36,167 bases of DNA from Mycobacterium sp. (GTDB lineage: Bacteria; Actinomycetota; Actinomycetes; Mycobacteriales; Mycobacteriaceae), in contig NZ_JAFBAT010000298.1 of assembly GCF_019247615.1 (NCBI RefSeq), positions 1 to 36,167 on the forward strand. The letters are read 5' to 3'. Below are positions 10,725 through 19,125 of this stretch, piece by piece. The notes under the pieces were generated by a model. That model had not been told where the DNA came from. It made no database searches and saw only the letters and a list, made by a program, of their open reading frames with translations. Positions within the stretch are counted from its first letter, which is position 1; every line of letters begins with the position of its first letter. Both the position numbers and the translations under genes were made by a program.

Positions 10725-11734
10725 CGATCAGGCTGGGCAATCTCGAGCCGTCACCCGATATGTTCGCGGCGGTGATGGCCACCGGGATCCTGTCGATCGG
10801 CGCGCGCGATCACCACTACCCGGTGGTCAGTGACACTTTGGGCGTCCTGGCCACCGTGGCTCTGCTGGTCCTCATCGCGCTGGCGCTCGTCACCGGGGCG
10901 CTCCGGTCCTGGGATTTCGGTGACCCCGATGTCACCCTTCGACTGTTCACCTTTGTGGCCGCCTGCGCGGTGCTGGACAGCCGGCTCGCGTCGCACCGAG
11001 TCGTGTTACGAGTCCTCGGTGTGGTGGCCCTGACGGCCTGGGTTGTGTTGACGCTGTTCACCGCACGAAATATGTCGGCATGCCGCTGCACAGCGTTGCG
11101 GGACCGCGCGCACGGCGCCTGGGAACTGGCCAGCGTGGGCACGGCCGGCATGGCGATCGTGGCGGCGACGCTCGCGCGGCACGACCACTGGTGGCTTTGG
11201 CTGGCGGTGCCGGTCTGGGCGGGGGCGCTGTGCATTTACCTTCTGATGACCTGGCTGATCCTGTGGCGTGCAGTCAACGAACGCCAGCATCGTGAAGGCT
11301 TCGCGCCGGATAGCTGGATCCTCATGGGGGGCTTGGCCATTGGGACGTTGGCCGGCTTGGACATTCAGGATATTCACGCCGCGGCGCCCGCCTGGTTGGC
11401 CGGGCCGGTGCTGGGGGTGACGGTGTTCACCTGGGCGGCGGCCACGCTCTGGATACCGCCGCTGGTCTTCTTCGGCCTGCGCCGCATCGGCCGGCGCCCT
11501 ACAATTCTGCGCTTCGCGGGTGTGTGGTGGGCGCTGGTCTTCCCGCTGGGCACGTACTCCGCCGCCACCTACGCGATGGCCGCCGAGATCCACCGGCCCT
11601 CGCTGGCCACCGCCTCGCTGGTGTTCTTCTGGGACGCGTTGGCGGCATGGCTGATCGTCGTCGTCGCCGGACTGCTGCGCTTGTGGCGAGCCCTGGGCTC
11701 AGCGCGCTCGGATCGTGATTCCGGCCGACCGTAG
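10721..11734 (+). CDS. TDT-family (tellurite-resistance/dicarboxylate) transporter
   Basis: The 337-residue protein is almost entirely hydrophobic, with about ten membrane segments starting at [21 protein letters not shown]. It opens with [20 protein letters not shown], the N-terminal pattern of the TDT/SLAC1 superfamily (TehA, the malate carrier Mae1, plant anion channels). An organic-anion or anion-channel role is inferred. The GTG at 10721 overlaps the cyp126 stop (GTGA), making it third in a purB-cyp126-TDT series. I recall no such gene between cyp126 and Rv0779c in H37Rv, so it may have been gained here or lost there. Its 3' end overlaps the convergent next gene by 36 bp. Confidence 0.86.
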   Translation: MTIRLGNLEPSPDMFAAVMATGILSIGARDHHYPVVSDTLGVLATVALLVLIALALVTGALRSWDFGDPDVTLRLFTFVAACAVLDSRLASHRVVLRVLGVVALTAWVVLTLFTARNMSACRCTALRDRAHGAWELASVGTAGMAIVAATLARHDHWWLWLAVPVWAGALCIYLLMTWLILWRAVNERQHREGFAPDSWILMGGLAIGTLAGLDIQDIHAAAPAWLAGPVLGVTVFTWAAATLWIPPLVFFGLRRIGRRPTILRFAGVWWALVFPLGTYSAATYAMAAEIHRPSLATASLVFFWDALAAWLIVVVAGLLRLWRALGSARSDRDSGRP

Positions 11735-12328
11735 TTCCAGCGCCGCCAGTGCCCGGATGACCGTCGGATCCTCACGTCGCCATCCTCCGACGGGATCCGC
11801 GCTGATCGCCGCGAGTTTTCGTGGCGCCCGGCTCGTCAATGCCCGCAGCGCCAGCAGCTGTTCGCCGGCCGGGGTGGCGGCCAGCCCGGTGACCGCCCAT
11901 TTGCGCCGGAAGAACCGGAGACGCAGGACCAGCCACGGCATGTCGACGATGAGGATCGGCACAGCGACCACGGCCACCGCCAGCAGCAGCGCCAGCCAGC
12001 TTGCCGTGGTGTCCAGGCTGTGCCCGGCATTCGCGATGTCGAGGGCAGCCTCGCTGGCCGAGGTGAGCGGCTTGCTGACCGCATCACCGACCACCGGGAT
12101 GCGCTGCGCGCCATGACCGGCGGATGCCAGGCTGCCCGCGATCCCGTTCGCGCCGTGCTCTACCTGCCGGCCGGCTTCGGAGATCGTCGCGATGGCGTCG
12201 TACACGGCCAGGCCGACAAGCACCCATATCGCGGTCCATACCAAGACGGCGAGATCGCTGACAATCTGGGCCGCCAGCCGGGCGGGTCTCGTGGCATAGG
12301 GCAGAATTCGCGATGTCACCGGCGTCAT
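11699..12328 (-). CDS. Conserved mycobacterial membrane protein (Rv0779c-like)
   Basis: The 209-residue protein has two strong membrane helices: [20 protein letters not shown] near residues 25-45 and [24 protein letters not shown] near 113-137. Between them is an Ala/Gly/Ser-rich soluble segment of about 65 residues. After the second helix comes a basic stretch ([10 protein letters not shown]) and a cytoplasmic tail. I recognise no catalytic motif. Length and position match Rv0779c. The start is ATG at 12328, 51 bp from the divergent purC start, and the 3' end runs 36 bp into the TDT gene on the other strand. Function unknown. Confidence 0.8.
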   Translation of the reverse strand: MTPVTSRILPYATRPARLAAQIVSDLAVLVWTAIWVLVGLAVYDAIATISEAGRQVEHGANGIAGSLASAGHGAQRIPVVGDAVSKPLTSASEAALDIANAGHSLDTTASWLALLLAVAVVAVPILIVDMPWLVLRLRFFRRKWAVTGLAATPAGEQLLALRALTSRAPRKLAAISADPVGGWRREDPTVIRALAALELRSAGITIRAR

Positions 12329-12367
12329 ACCGCAATACCAGCACAGGTCTGGAGGTGCGGCGCCCGT

Positions 12368-12373
12368 TACGCT
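12368..12373 (+). promoter_or_regulatory. -10-like hexamer of purC
   Basis: TACGCT is followed by exactly 6 nt and the purC ATG, the classic spacing of a leaderless mycobacterial gene. Confidence 0.55.
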
Positions 12374-12379
12374 GACCCG

Positions 12380-13285
12380 ATGCGTCCCGCACTGTCCGAC
12401 TACCGGCACGTGGCCAGCGGCAAGGTCCGCGAGATCTACTGCGTCGACGACCGGCACCTGTTGTTGGTGGCGACCGACCGGATCTCGGCCTACGACTACG
12501 TCCTTGACAGCACGATCCCGGACAAGGGCCGCATCCTGACCGCAATGAGCGTCTTCTTCTTCGGTCTGGTCTCCGAATTCACCGACATCCCCAACCACCT
12601 GGCCGGCGCCCCCGACGATCCCCGCATCCCCGACGAGGTGCTTGGCCGCGCCCTGGTCGTGCGGAAGCTGGACATGCTCCCGGTCGAATGTGTGGCTCGC
12701 GGTTACCTGACCGGATCGGGACTTTTGGATTACCAGGCGACCGGCAAGGTGTGCGGCATCGCGCTGCCGCCGGGTCTGGTCGAAGCGAGCAAGTTCGCGG
12801 CGCCGCTGTTCACCCCGGCGACGAAGGCGGCACTCGGAAAGCACGATGAAAACATCTCGTTCGCCCGGGTGGTCGAGCTGGTTGGTGCGGTGCGCGCCAA
12901 CCAGTTGCGCGACCGCACCCTGCAGATCTATGTCCAGGCCGCCGATCACGCCCTCAGAAAGGGAATCATTATCGCCGACACCAAGTTCGAATTCGGCACC
13001 GACTGCGACGGCAACCTGCTGCTGGCCGACGAAATCTTCACCCCGGATTCCTCGCGGTATTGGCCGGCCGAGGACTACCGGGCCGGTGTGGTCCAGACCA
13101 GCTTTGACAAGCAATTCGTCCGCAACTGGCTCACAAGTCCCGAGTCCGGCTGGGACCGGCACGGCTCACAACCGCCGCCCCCGCTGCCGGACCACATCAT
13201 CGAGGCCACCCGCGCACGCTATATCGATGCCTACGAACGGATTTCGGGCTTGCGCTTCGATGATTGGATCGGGACGGGCGCATGA
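12380..13285 (+). CDS. purC: Phosphoribosylaminoimidazole-succinocarboxamide (SAICAR) synthase
   Basis: PurC couples CAIR and aspartate with ATP, giving the SAICAR that PurB then cleaves. The 301-residue protein has the family's early GKVREIY and [15 protein letters not shown] segments (near residues 14-40). It also has the late [17 protein letters not shown] and TPDSSRYW stretch that binds substrate. The ATG at 12380 matches the family N-terminus. It is the Rv0780 counterpart. Its stop overlaps the ATG of ptrB (ATGA), so the protease may be co-expressed with purC. Confidence 0.97.
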   Translation: MRPALSDYRHVASGKVREIYCVDDRHLLLVATDRISAYDYVLDSTIPDKGRILTAMSVFFFGLVSEFTDIPNHLAGAPDDPRIPDEVLGRALVVRKLDMLPVECVARGYLTGSGLLDYQATGKVCGIALPPGLVEASKFAAPLFTPATKAALGKHDENISFARVVELVGAVRANQLRDRTLQIYVQAADHALRKGIIIADTKFEFGTDCDGNLLLADEIFTPDSSRYWPAEDYRAGVVQTSFDKQFVRNWLTSPESGWDRHGSQPPPPLPDHIIEATRARYIDAYERISGLRFDDWIGTGA

Positions 13286-15453
13286 TGGGAAGTTCACCCG
13301 CGCTGCCCCTGCCACCGTCTCCACCCGCGGCGAAGCGGGTCGAGACCCGCCGGGAGCACCACGGCGACGTCTTCATCGACCCGTATGAATGGCTGCGCGA
13401 CAAAGACGATCCGGAAGTCATCGCCCACCTCGAGGCCGAAAACGACTACGTCGATCGGATGACCGATCACCTCGCACCACTGCGGGGGCGGATATTCGAT
13501 GAGATCAAGTCGCGGACAAAGGAAACCGATCTCTCCGTGCCGACTCGGCAGGGTGATTGGTGGTACTACGCCCGCACCTTCGAAGGCAAGCAGTATCGCG
13601 TTCAGTGCCGTTGCCCGATAACCAATCCCGATGACTGGGATCCGCCGGTTCTCGATGAAAGCACCGAGATCCCCGGGGAACAGGTATTGCTCGACTCGAA
13701 CATCGAAGCCGAGGGCCACGAATTCTTCGCACTGGGCGCCGCCACGGTCAGCCTGGACGGCAACCTGCTCGCATACTCGGTCGACGTCGTCGGCGATGAG
13801 CGTTATACCCTGCGGTTCAGGAATTTACGCACCGGAGAGCAGTACGCCGACGAAATCGCCGACATTGCGGCGGGAGCGACGTGGGCGGCCGACAACCGCA
13901 CCGTGTATTACCTGACCCTGGATGCCGCCCACCGTCCCGATCGGGTGTGGCGGTATCGGCTCGGGTCCGGCGAGCCGTCGGAGCTGGTGTATCACGAAGC
14001 GGACGAACGTTTTTGGCTGGGGGTGGGACTCACCAGAAGCGAGAAGTACGTGTTCATTGCGGCTGGGTCGTCCATCACCTCTGAGATGCGCTACGCCGAT
14101 TCCGCGGACCCACATGCGACGTTCACCGTGGTGCTGGCGCGCCGCGCCGGCGTCGAGTATTCGGTGGAGCACGCAGTGGTCGGCGGGCGGGATCGATTCT
14201 TGATCTTGCACAACGACGATGCCGTGAACTTTACGCTCACCGAGGCGCCCGTCGGCGATCCCACGCAACAGCGCACCTTGATCTCGCACCGCGACGACGT
14301 CCGCATCGAAGCAGTGGACGCGTTCGCCGGCCACCTCGTGGTCAGCTATCGGCGTGCGGCATTGCCCCGGCTGCAGCTGTGGCCCATTGGAGTGGATGGT
14401 AGTTACGGTGAGCCGAAAGAAGTTTCTTTCGACTCCGAGCTGATGTGGGGCGGGCTGGCCGGTAATCCGAATTGGGAGTCGCCCAAGCTGCGGATCAGAG
14501 CGGGTTCGTTGATCACTCCGGCACAGATCTACGACATCGACTTCGCCAGTGGTGAGCGCACATTGCTGCGCGAGCAGCCCGTCCTCGGCGACTACCGGGC
14601 AGGCGACTACGTCGAGCGGCGCGACTGGGCGACGGCGGACGACGGCACCCGGGTCCCGGTGTCGATCGTGCACCGCGCCGACGTCGAGTTTCCGGCACCG
14701 GCGCTGCTGTACGGCTACGGCGCCTACGAGATTTGCACCGACCCGAGCTTTTCCATCGCGCGGTTGTCATTGCTGGACCGCGGCATGGTGTTCGTGATCG
14801 CCCATGTCCGCGGCGGCGGCGAGATGGGCCGGCTGTGGTACGAGCATGGCAAGCTGCTGGAGAAGAAGAACAGCTTCACCGATTTCGTCTCGGTGGCAAG
14901 GCATCTGGTGGACTCGGGCCTGAGCCGTCCGCACCAGTTGGTGGCGCTGGGAGGCAGTGCCGGCGGTTTGCTGGTGGGCGCAGTCGCTAACCTGGCACCG
15001 GAGCTCTTCGCCGGAATTCTGGCGCAGGTCCCGTTCGTCGACCCCCTGACGACCATCCTCGATCCCTCGCTTCCCCTGACGGTCACCGAGTGGGATGAAT
15101 GGGGAAACCCGTTGAGCGACAAGACCGTTTACGAATATATGAGGTCTTATTCGCCCTACGAGAACGTCGCAACCAAACAGTATCCGGACATCCTGGCGAT
15201 GACATCGTTGAACGACACCAGGGTGTACTACGTCGAGCCGGCCAAGTGGGTTGCCGCCCTGCGGCACGCCAACGCCGACGGCAACGCGGTGCTGTTGAAG
15301 ACTCAGATGAACGCGGGACACGGCGGCGTCAGCGGTCGCTATAAGGCTTGGCAGGAAACGGCTTTCCAGTATGCGTGGCTGCTAGCTGCTGCCGACCACG
15401 ACCGCTACGGCGGCGGCCAGGAACACGATCTCGATGGCGACCCGCAGAGGTAG
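13282..15453 (+). CDS. ptrB: Protease II / prolyl oligopeptidase family serine peptidase (intact)
   Basis: A 723-residue S9A peptidase with an N-terminal beta-propeller (about residues 70-430) that shields a C-terminal alpha/beta-hydrolase domain. The catalytic triad is visible: Ser559 in GGSAGG, Asp645 in SLNDTRV and His680 in NAGHGG. Oligopeptidase B cuts short peptides after Lys or Arg in the cytosol. In H37Rv the same locus is annotated as two pieces, ptrBa (Rv0781) and ptrBb (Rv0782); here it is one uninterrupted frame. The ATG at 13282 overlaps the purC stop; a second ATG directly follows. The last 72 bp overlap the convergent DoxX gene. Confidence 0.95.
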   Translation: MMGSSPALPLPPSPPAAKRVETRREHHGDVFIDPYEWLRDKDDPEVIAHLEAENDYVDRMTDHLAPLRGRIFDEIKSRTKETDLSVPTRQGDWWYYARTFEGKQYRVQCRCPITNPDDWDPPVLDESTEIPGEQVLLDSNIEAEGHEFFALGAATVSLDGNLLAYSVDVVGDERYTLRFRNLRTGEQYADEIADIAAGATWAADNRTVYYLTLDAAHRPDRVWRYRLGSGEPSELVYHEADERFWLGVGLTRSEKYVFIAAGSSITSEMRYADSADPHATFTVVLARRAGVEYSVEHAVVGGRDRFLILHNDDAVNFTLTEAPVGDPTQQRTLISHRDDVRIEAVDAFAGHLVVSYRRAALPRLQLWPIGVDGSYGEPKEVSFDSELMWGGLAGNPNWESPKLRIRAGSLITPAQIYDIDFASGERTLLREQPVLGDYRAGDYVERRDWATADDGTRVPVSIVHRADVEFPAPALLYGYGAYEICTDPSFSIARLSLLDRGMVFVIAHVRGGGEMGRLWYEHGKLLEKKNSFTDFVSVARHLVDSGLSRPHQLVALGGSAGGLLVGAVANLAPELFAGILAQVPFVDPLTTILDPSLPLTVTEWDEWGNPLSDKTVYEYMRSYSPYENVATKQYPDILAMTSLNDTRVYYVEPAKWVAALRHANADGNAVLLKTQMNAGHGGVSGRYKAWQETAFQYAWLLAAADHDRYGGGQEHDLDGDPQR

Positions 15454-15837
15454 CTTCGTCGTCATCGACTTGGGCGGATCGGGCATGCGCGCGGCATAGA
15501 CGTTGGCGGGGAACATCGCCAGCATCAGCACCAGGAGACACGCCGCCGCGGCGAACCGGGTCGCCGGAATCAACAGGCCCACGGCACCCAGCAGCTCCAA
15601 CAGGCCGGTGATGGTCACCAGGAAGCCCGGGGCGGGCAGCCGGGGCGGCACGATCGCGATGAGGTCGCGGCGCAGCGCGGGCGCGAAGTGCGCGAACCCC
15701 GTCAGCATGAACATCGCCGCCAGGCCGACGGCGAGCGCCGCGGTCCAGTTGTCGACGTAGGCGTGGCCAGACCAGCCGAGCAGGCCGATGCTGCGCGCGG
15801 CAATGGTGCTCACCAGCAGGGTGATCAAAGGGGCCAT
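15382..15837 (-). CDS. DoxX-like four-helix membrane protein
   Basis: The 151-residue protein shows about four membrane helices: WTAALAVGLAAMFMLTGFAH, LVTITGLLELLGAVGLLIP, FAAAACLLVLMLAMFPANVY and [19 protein letters not shown]. The TGFAHF and GLLELLGAVGLL segments are typical of DoxX/DoxX-like proteins, which have been linked to quinone or thiol redox at the membrane in some bacteria; the role here is unknown. It is divergent from a TetR gene over two palindromic operators and has a strong promoter of its own (15882-15910), so it is the likely target of that regulator. Its 3' end overlaps ptrB by 72 bp, antisense. Confidence 0.85.
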   Translation of the reverse strand: MAPLITLLVSTIAARSIGLLGWSGHAYVDNWTAALAVGLAAMFMLTGFAHFAPALRRDLIAIVPPRLPAPGFLVTITGLLELLGAVGLLIPATRFAAAACLLVLMLAMFPANVYAARMPDPPKSMTTKLPLRVAIEIVFLAAAVAVVVGSS

Positions 15838-15852
15838 TTCGAGGTTTCCAAT

Positions 15853-15867
15853 CTTGACACTGACAAG
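15853..15867. promoter_or_regulatory. Palindromic operator 1 (DoxX side)
   Basis: CTTGACACTGACAAG fits the perfect palindromic frame CTTG-n-CA-n-TG-n-CAAG. It lies 16-30 nt upstream of the DoxX start, downstream of its predicted -10, where a bound TetR protein would block transcription. Confidence 0.65.
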
Positions 15868-15881
15868 TTGTGCTGTCGCCC

Positions 15882-15910
15882 AACGTAGGCGACTATCTAG
15901 TCACTGTCAA
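15882..15910 (-). promoter_or_regulatory. DoxX promoter, consensus -35 and good -10
   Basis: On the minus strand TTGACA (15910-15905) is separated by 17 bp from TACGTT (15887-15882). The -35 is a perfect SigA-type consensus and lies inside operator 2. Confidence 0.65.
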
Positions 15911-15911
15911 G
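15897..15911. promoter_or_regulatory. Palindromic operator 2 (TetR side)
   Basis: CTAGTCACTGTCAAG is the same motif as operator 1, with one arm base changed (CTAG for CTTG). The centres of the two operators are 44 bp apart, about four helical turns, so both would face the same side of the helix. It covers the DoxX -35 and lies about 22-36 nt upstream of the TetR start codon. Confidence 0.65.
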
Positions 15912-15920
15912 TTCACTGGG

Positions 15921-15926
15921 TATGCT
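15921..15926 (+). promoter_or_regulatory. -10 hexamer of the TetR gene
   Basis: TATGCT stands 6 nt before the ATG at 15933, predicting a leaderless message. Operator 2 lies immediately upstream, over the -35 region. Confidence 0.5.
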
Positions 15927-15932
15927 GGCGTC

Positions 15933-16496
15933 ATGCACCGCACCAATTACCACCACGGCGACCTGCGCGCGGTGATCCTGTCCGAGGCGGCCCGGCTGGT
16001 GGCGGCGCGCGGGGCGGACGGAGTCTCGCTGCGCGAGCTGGCCCGTACCGCGGGCGTGTCACACGCGGCGCCCGCTCACCACTTCGCCGATCGGCGAGGA
16101 CTGTTCACGGCGCTGGCCGCCCAAGGATTTCGACTCCTGGCCGATGCGCTGATCGAGGCTCGCGGCGACTTCACCGCGGCGGCTCTGGCCTACGTCCGGT
16201 TTGCCATCGAGCATCCCGGCCACTACCAGGTGATGTTCAACAAAACGCTGCTCGACCCCGCGGACGCCGAACTGGCCGCCGCGGAGGCGGCCGCGGCGGC
16301 CGAACTCTCGCGCGGCGTCGCGACCTTGCGCGATCCCCATGCGCGCGCCGACCCGACGGGCGCTCGGCTGGCGGCATGGTCACTGGTGCACGGGTTTTCG
16401 ATGCTGTGGCTCAACGACGCCGTCAGCGACCAGGTACGGCAGGACGATCCGATGGAGACCGCGGCGCGGATCGCGACGATGCTGTTCGAGGCTTGA
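15933..16496 (+). CDS. TetR/AcrR family regulator with WHG-type C-terminal domain
   Basis: The 187-residue protein begins MHRTNYHHGDLRAVILSEAARLV, the usual opening of a TetR subgroup. The helix-turn-helix follows (VSLRELARTAGVSHAAPAHHFAD, about residues 30-52). The C-terminal half contains AAWSLVHGFSMLWLND, resembling the WHG ligand-binding domain. The start is the ATG at 15933. The gene is divergent from DoxX over paired palindromes and ends 7 bp from the stop of the emrB-type exporter on the other strand. Autorepression and control of DoxX are inferred from the operator positions; control of the exporter is less likely because no copy of the motif was noticed near 18123. Confidence 0.88.
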   Translation: MHRTNYHHGDLRAVILSEAARLVAARGADGVSLRELARTAGVSHAAPAHHFADRRGLFTALAAQGFRLLADALIEARGDFTAAALAYVRFAIEHPGHYQVMFNKTLLDPADAELAAAEAAAAAELSRGVATLRDPHARADPTGARLAAWSLVHGFSMLWLNDAVSDQVRQDDPMETAARIATMLFEA

Positions 16497-16503
16497 GCCG
16501 AAG

Positions 16504-18123
16504 TCAGTCGCTGCGCGGCACCGTATCGCTCGCGGGCTTCTTCGGCAGAAATGCCGCCGGGACGATGGTGGACACCACCAGGACGACGGCGATCACGAAC
16601 ACCGCCGTGTATGCGTGTGAAAGGTCGCGCACGACATTGCTCCAGAAGTCCGGCGCCAGCGTCCGCGCGGGCAACGCGGACTGCGCCGCGGGCGCCCCGG
16701 TGCCCGCGGCCTTCTGCTGCAGCGCGGCCAGTTTGTTTGCCGCGGAGATGTTTTCGCTGTGATTGAACTGGTTGGTCAGCACCATCGACATCAGTGCGGT
16801 TCCGATCGAGCCGCCCACCTGCTGGCTGACGCTGATCAGCGTGGTACCGCGGGCGATCTGGTGCGGGGCCAGTGCCTGCACCGACGCGACGGACAGCGGC
16901 ATCATCGTGCAGCCCATGCCCAGGCCCATGATCGCCAGCCCCACCAGCAGGGTCGGCAGGTACGCCGCCTGCCGGGCCACACCCAGGGTGAACATGCCCA
17001 GGCCGGCCGTGATCAACGCGATGCCGACCAACACGATCTTGCCCGGTCCCTGCCTGTCGACCAGCGGTCCGGTCAGCCGCATGGTCAGCATGGCGCCGAG
17101 TCCCTGGGGAATCATGTGCACCCCGGCCTGCATCGGGGTCTTGTGCAGCACCTGCTGGAAGTAGCTCGGCAGCAACAGGCAGCTGCCGAAAAACGCGACC
17201 GCGAACACCACCATCGTCACGTTGGCCTGGGTGAGCACGCGGTTCTTGAACAGCCGCAGATCGATCAGCGGGTGATCGGCTCGATGCCACGCGTGCACCA
17301 CGAACGCGCCGATCAACGCCAGGCCGACCGTGGCCGGCAGCACGACGTGGCGATCGGCCACCGTCCCCCGGGCGGGGATCGACGACACCCCGAACAGGAA
17401 CGTGGCCAGGCCGGGGGAGAGCAGCAACACGCCAACGACATCGAATGTCTCCGAACGCGCGGGATGATCTCTCGCGAACACGATTGCCGCGAGGACGATC
17501 GTGGCCAGGCCGATCGGCAGGTTGATCAGGAAGATCCATCTCCAATCGGCCTTGCCGATGAGCCAGCCGCCCAGGATGGGTCCGCCGATGGGGGCGAGCA
17601 ACATGGGGATGCTCAAAAGCGACATCAGCCGGCCCAGCCGCGCGGGGCCCGCCTCTCGGGTCAAGATCATGAACGTCAGGGGCAGGAGCATGCCGCCGCC
17701 GACGCCCTGTACGACGCGGAATACTATAAGCTGCAGTATGTTTGACGCCAACGCGCACAACAGCGAGCCCGCTGTGAACGCCGCCACCGATCCCATGAAC
17801 AGCCGTTTGGTGCCGAACCGGTCGGCCGCCCAACCGGTCACCGGAATCACCGTCGCCAACGCCAGCGAGTAGCCGGTCATCGTCCAGCCGACAACCGCCT
17901 GCGTCGAACCGAATTGGTCGATGAAGGTGCGTTGCGCCACGCTGACGACGGTGACGTCCAGGATCGCCATCACCGTGGCCAGGATGCACACGCCCGAGAT
18001 CTTCAGCAGGGGGGCGTCCAGCCGGTCGGGATAGACATGGGCAGGCGGCAGCTGACTGGGGGCGATGGCCGGCGGGGGGTCGGGCGCGGCCGAGCGAACC
18101 TTTTCCATGACGCTGTCCAGCAT
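16504..18123 (-). CDS. emrB: MFS multidrug exporter, DHA2/EmrB type (Rv0783c-like)
   Basis: A 539-residue proton-driven exporter with about 14 membrane helices after a proline-rich cytosolic N-terminus of roughly 55 residues. Family motifs are LDVTVVSVA in the first helix (motif D1), GWAADRFGTKRLF (motif A, loop 2-3) and the antiporter-type stretch in helix 5 around LAPIGGPILGG. The ATG at 18123 gives almost the remembered length of M. tuberculosis EmrB (540); ATGs at 18108 and 18198 are in the same frame, so the start is not certain. The nearest regulator is the TetR gene just beyond its 3' end. The drug or lipid it exports is unknown. Confidence 0.9.
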   Translation of the reverse strand: MLDSVMEKVRSAAPDPPPAIAPSQLPPAHVYPDRLDAPLLKISGVCILATVMAILDVTVVSVAQRTFIDQFGSTQAVVGWTMTGYSLALATVIPVTGWAADRFGTKRLFMGSVAAFTAGSLLCALASNILQLIVFRVVQGVGGGMLLPLTFMILTREAGPARLGRLMSLLSIPMLLAPIGGPILGGWLIGKADWRWIFLINLPIGLATIVLAAIVFARDHPARSETFDVVGVLLLSPGLATFLFGVSSIPARGTVADRHVVLPATVGLALIGAFVVHAWHRADHPLIDLRLFKNRVLTQANVTMVVFAVAFFGSCLLLPSYFQQVLHKTPMQAGVHMIPQGLGAMLTMRLTGPLVDRQGPGKIVLVGIALITAGLGMFTLGVARQAAYLPTLLVGLAIMGLGMGCTMMPLSVASVQALAPHQIARGTTLISVSQQVGGSIGTALMSMVLTNQFNHSENISAANKLAALQQKAAGTGAPAAQSALPARTLAPDFWSNVVRDLSHAYTAVFVIAVVLVVSTIVPAAFLPKKPASDTVPRSD

Positions 18124-18362
18124 ATCGAGCCGACCGCCGTTCGAGGCGCGGTCCGCGTTTGCTGGGCGGCCGCGGGCTCGGCGGCGCCGAACCAGCATGG
18201 CCGCCCCGAGCGGACGGTACGAAGCGCAGCTAAACACGCTTGGGCGCGTGTGCTGACCGCGCCGCCGGGGATGGCTCGCCGACGCCCTGGCAGACGCCGA
18301 TATACGCCTGCTGTCTGCGTGTCCTTCACTGTCCGGACACCTGCGATCGGCAAACTGCGGGT
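18124..18362. other. 239-bp divergent intergenic region
   Basis: It separates the exporter from the DUF2334 gene. A short hairpin (acacgc at 18234-18239 with gcgtgt at 18246-18251, 6-nt loop) lies mid-region. No promoter for either gene is convincing by eye. Confidence 0.35.
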
Positions 18363-19082
18363 GTGTCTGGAACGCGTTTGCCTGGAAAGCTGATCGTCTC
18401 GGTCTCGGGGATCGGCGAACGCACCCTGGCCGACGTCGAAGCCTTCTGCGCGCAGATGGATGCCCGCAAGGTGCCGGTGTCGTTGCTGGTGGCACCGCGG
18501 CTGTCCGGCGACTACCGCCTCGACCGCGATCGGAACACCGTCGCGTGGCTCACCGCCCGACGGACCGGCGGTGACGCGATCGTCCTACACGGCTACGACG
18601 ACCCGGCGACCAAGAAGCGTCGCGGCGAGTTCGCGATCTTGCGTGCACACGAGGCGAACTTGCGGCTGACGGCCGCCGACCGCGTGCTCGAGCACCTCGG
18701 GTTGCGGACCCGGCTGTTCGCCGCGCCGGGCTGGGTGGTCTCACCGGGGGTCGTCAAGGCCCTGCCGCAGAACGGCTTTCGGCTGCTGGCCGATCTTCAT
18801 GGGGTCACCGACCTCGTCCGGCACACCACGGTTCGTGCCCGCGTGCTGGGCATCGGCGAAGGCTTCCTGACGGAGCCGTGGTGGTGCCGCATGGTGGTGC
18901 TGTCCGCCGAGCGGATCGCCCGCCGCGGCGGCGTCGTGCGGGTCGCGGTGGCCGCCCGTCAGCTGCGGAAGCCGGGCCCGCTACAGGCGATGCTGGACGC
19001 CGTCGACCTGGCTTTGATGCACGGTTGCACACCGACGGTGTACCGGTGGGAGCGCGACAAGGCGATTATGGACGCAGCCTGA
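18363..19082 (+). CDS. DUF2334 polysaccharide-deacetylase-like protein (Rv0784-like)
   Basis: The 239-residue protein begins with a beta strand and acidic segment (KLIVSVSGIGERTLADVEAF). It continues with VPVSLLVAPRL and DAIVLHGYDD, the pattern of DUF2334 proteins, which have the (beta/alpha)7 fold of carbohydrate esterase family 4. The LHGYDD motif would hold the metal-binding His/Asp. Further family-like segments are RTRLFAAPGWVVSPG and GFRLLADLHGV. No signal peptide is apparent, so the substrate is presumably intracellular or membrane-linked. The start (GTG 18363) is the last one before conserved sequence and is moderately sure. It lies 43 bp ahead of the FAD dehydrogenase on the same strand. 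Confidence 0.78.
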   Translation: MSGTRLPGKLIVSVSGIGERTLADVEAFCAQMDARKVPVSLLVAPRLSGDYRLDRDRNTVAWLTARRTGGDAIVLHGYDDPATKKRRGEFAILRAHEANLRLTAADRVLEHLGLRTRLFAAPGWVVSPGVVKALPQNGFRLLADLHGVTDLVRHTTVRARVLGIGEGFLTEPWWCRMVVLSAERIARRGGVVRVAVAARQLRKPGPLQAMLDAVDLALMHGCTPTVYRWERDKAIMDAA

Positions 19083-19111
19083 CGTCTGAACGGCCGGCCG
19101 ACCGGGGGCAC

Positions 19112-19117
19112 TACCCT
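19112..19117 (+). promoter_or_regulatory. -10-like hexamer of the FAD dehydrogenase gene
   Basis: TACCCT ends 8 nt before the ATG, the gap is a run of T and C, and no Shine-Dalgarno is present. A leaderless start is likely. Confidence 0.4.
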
Positions 19118-19125
19118 GTTCCCCC

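Noticed and set aside
16223-17989. A 588-codon minus-strand frame overlapping the exporter and TetR gene
   Set aside because: It is a shifted frame of the emrB gene, rich in Arg, Gly and Pro, with none of the membrane helices seen in the correct frame.
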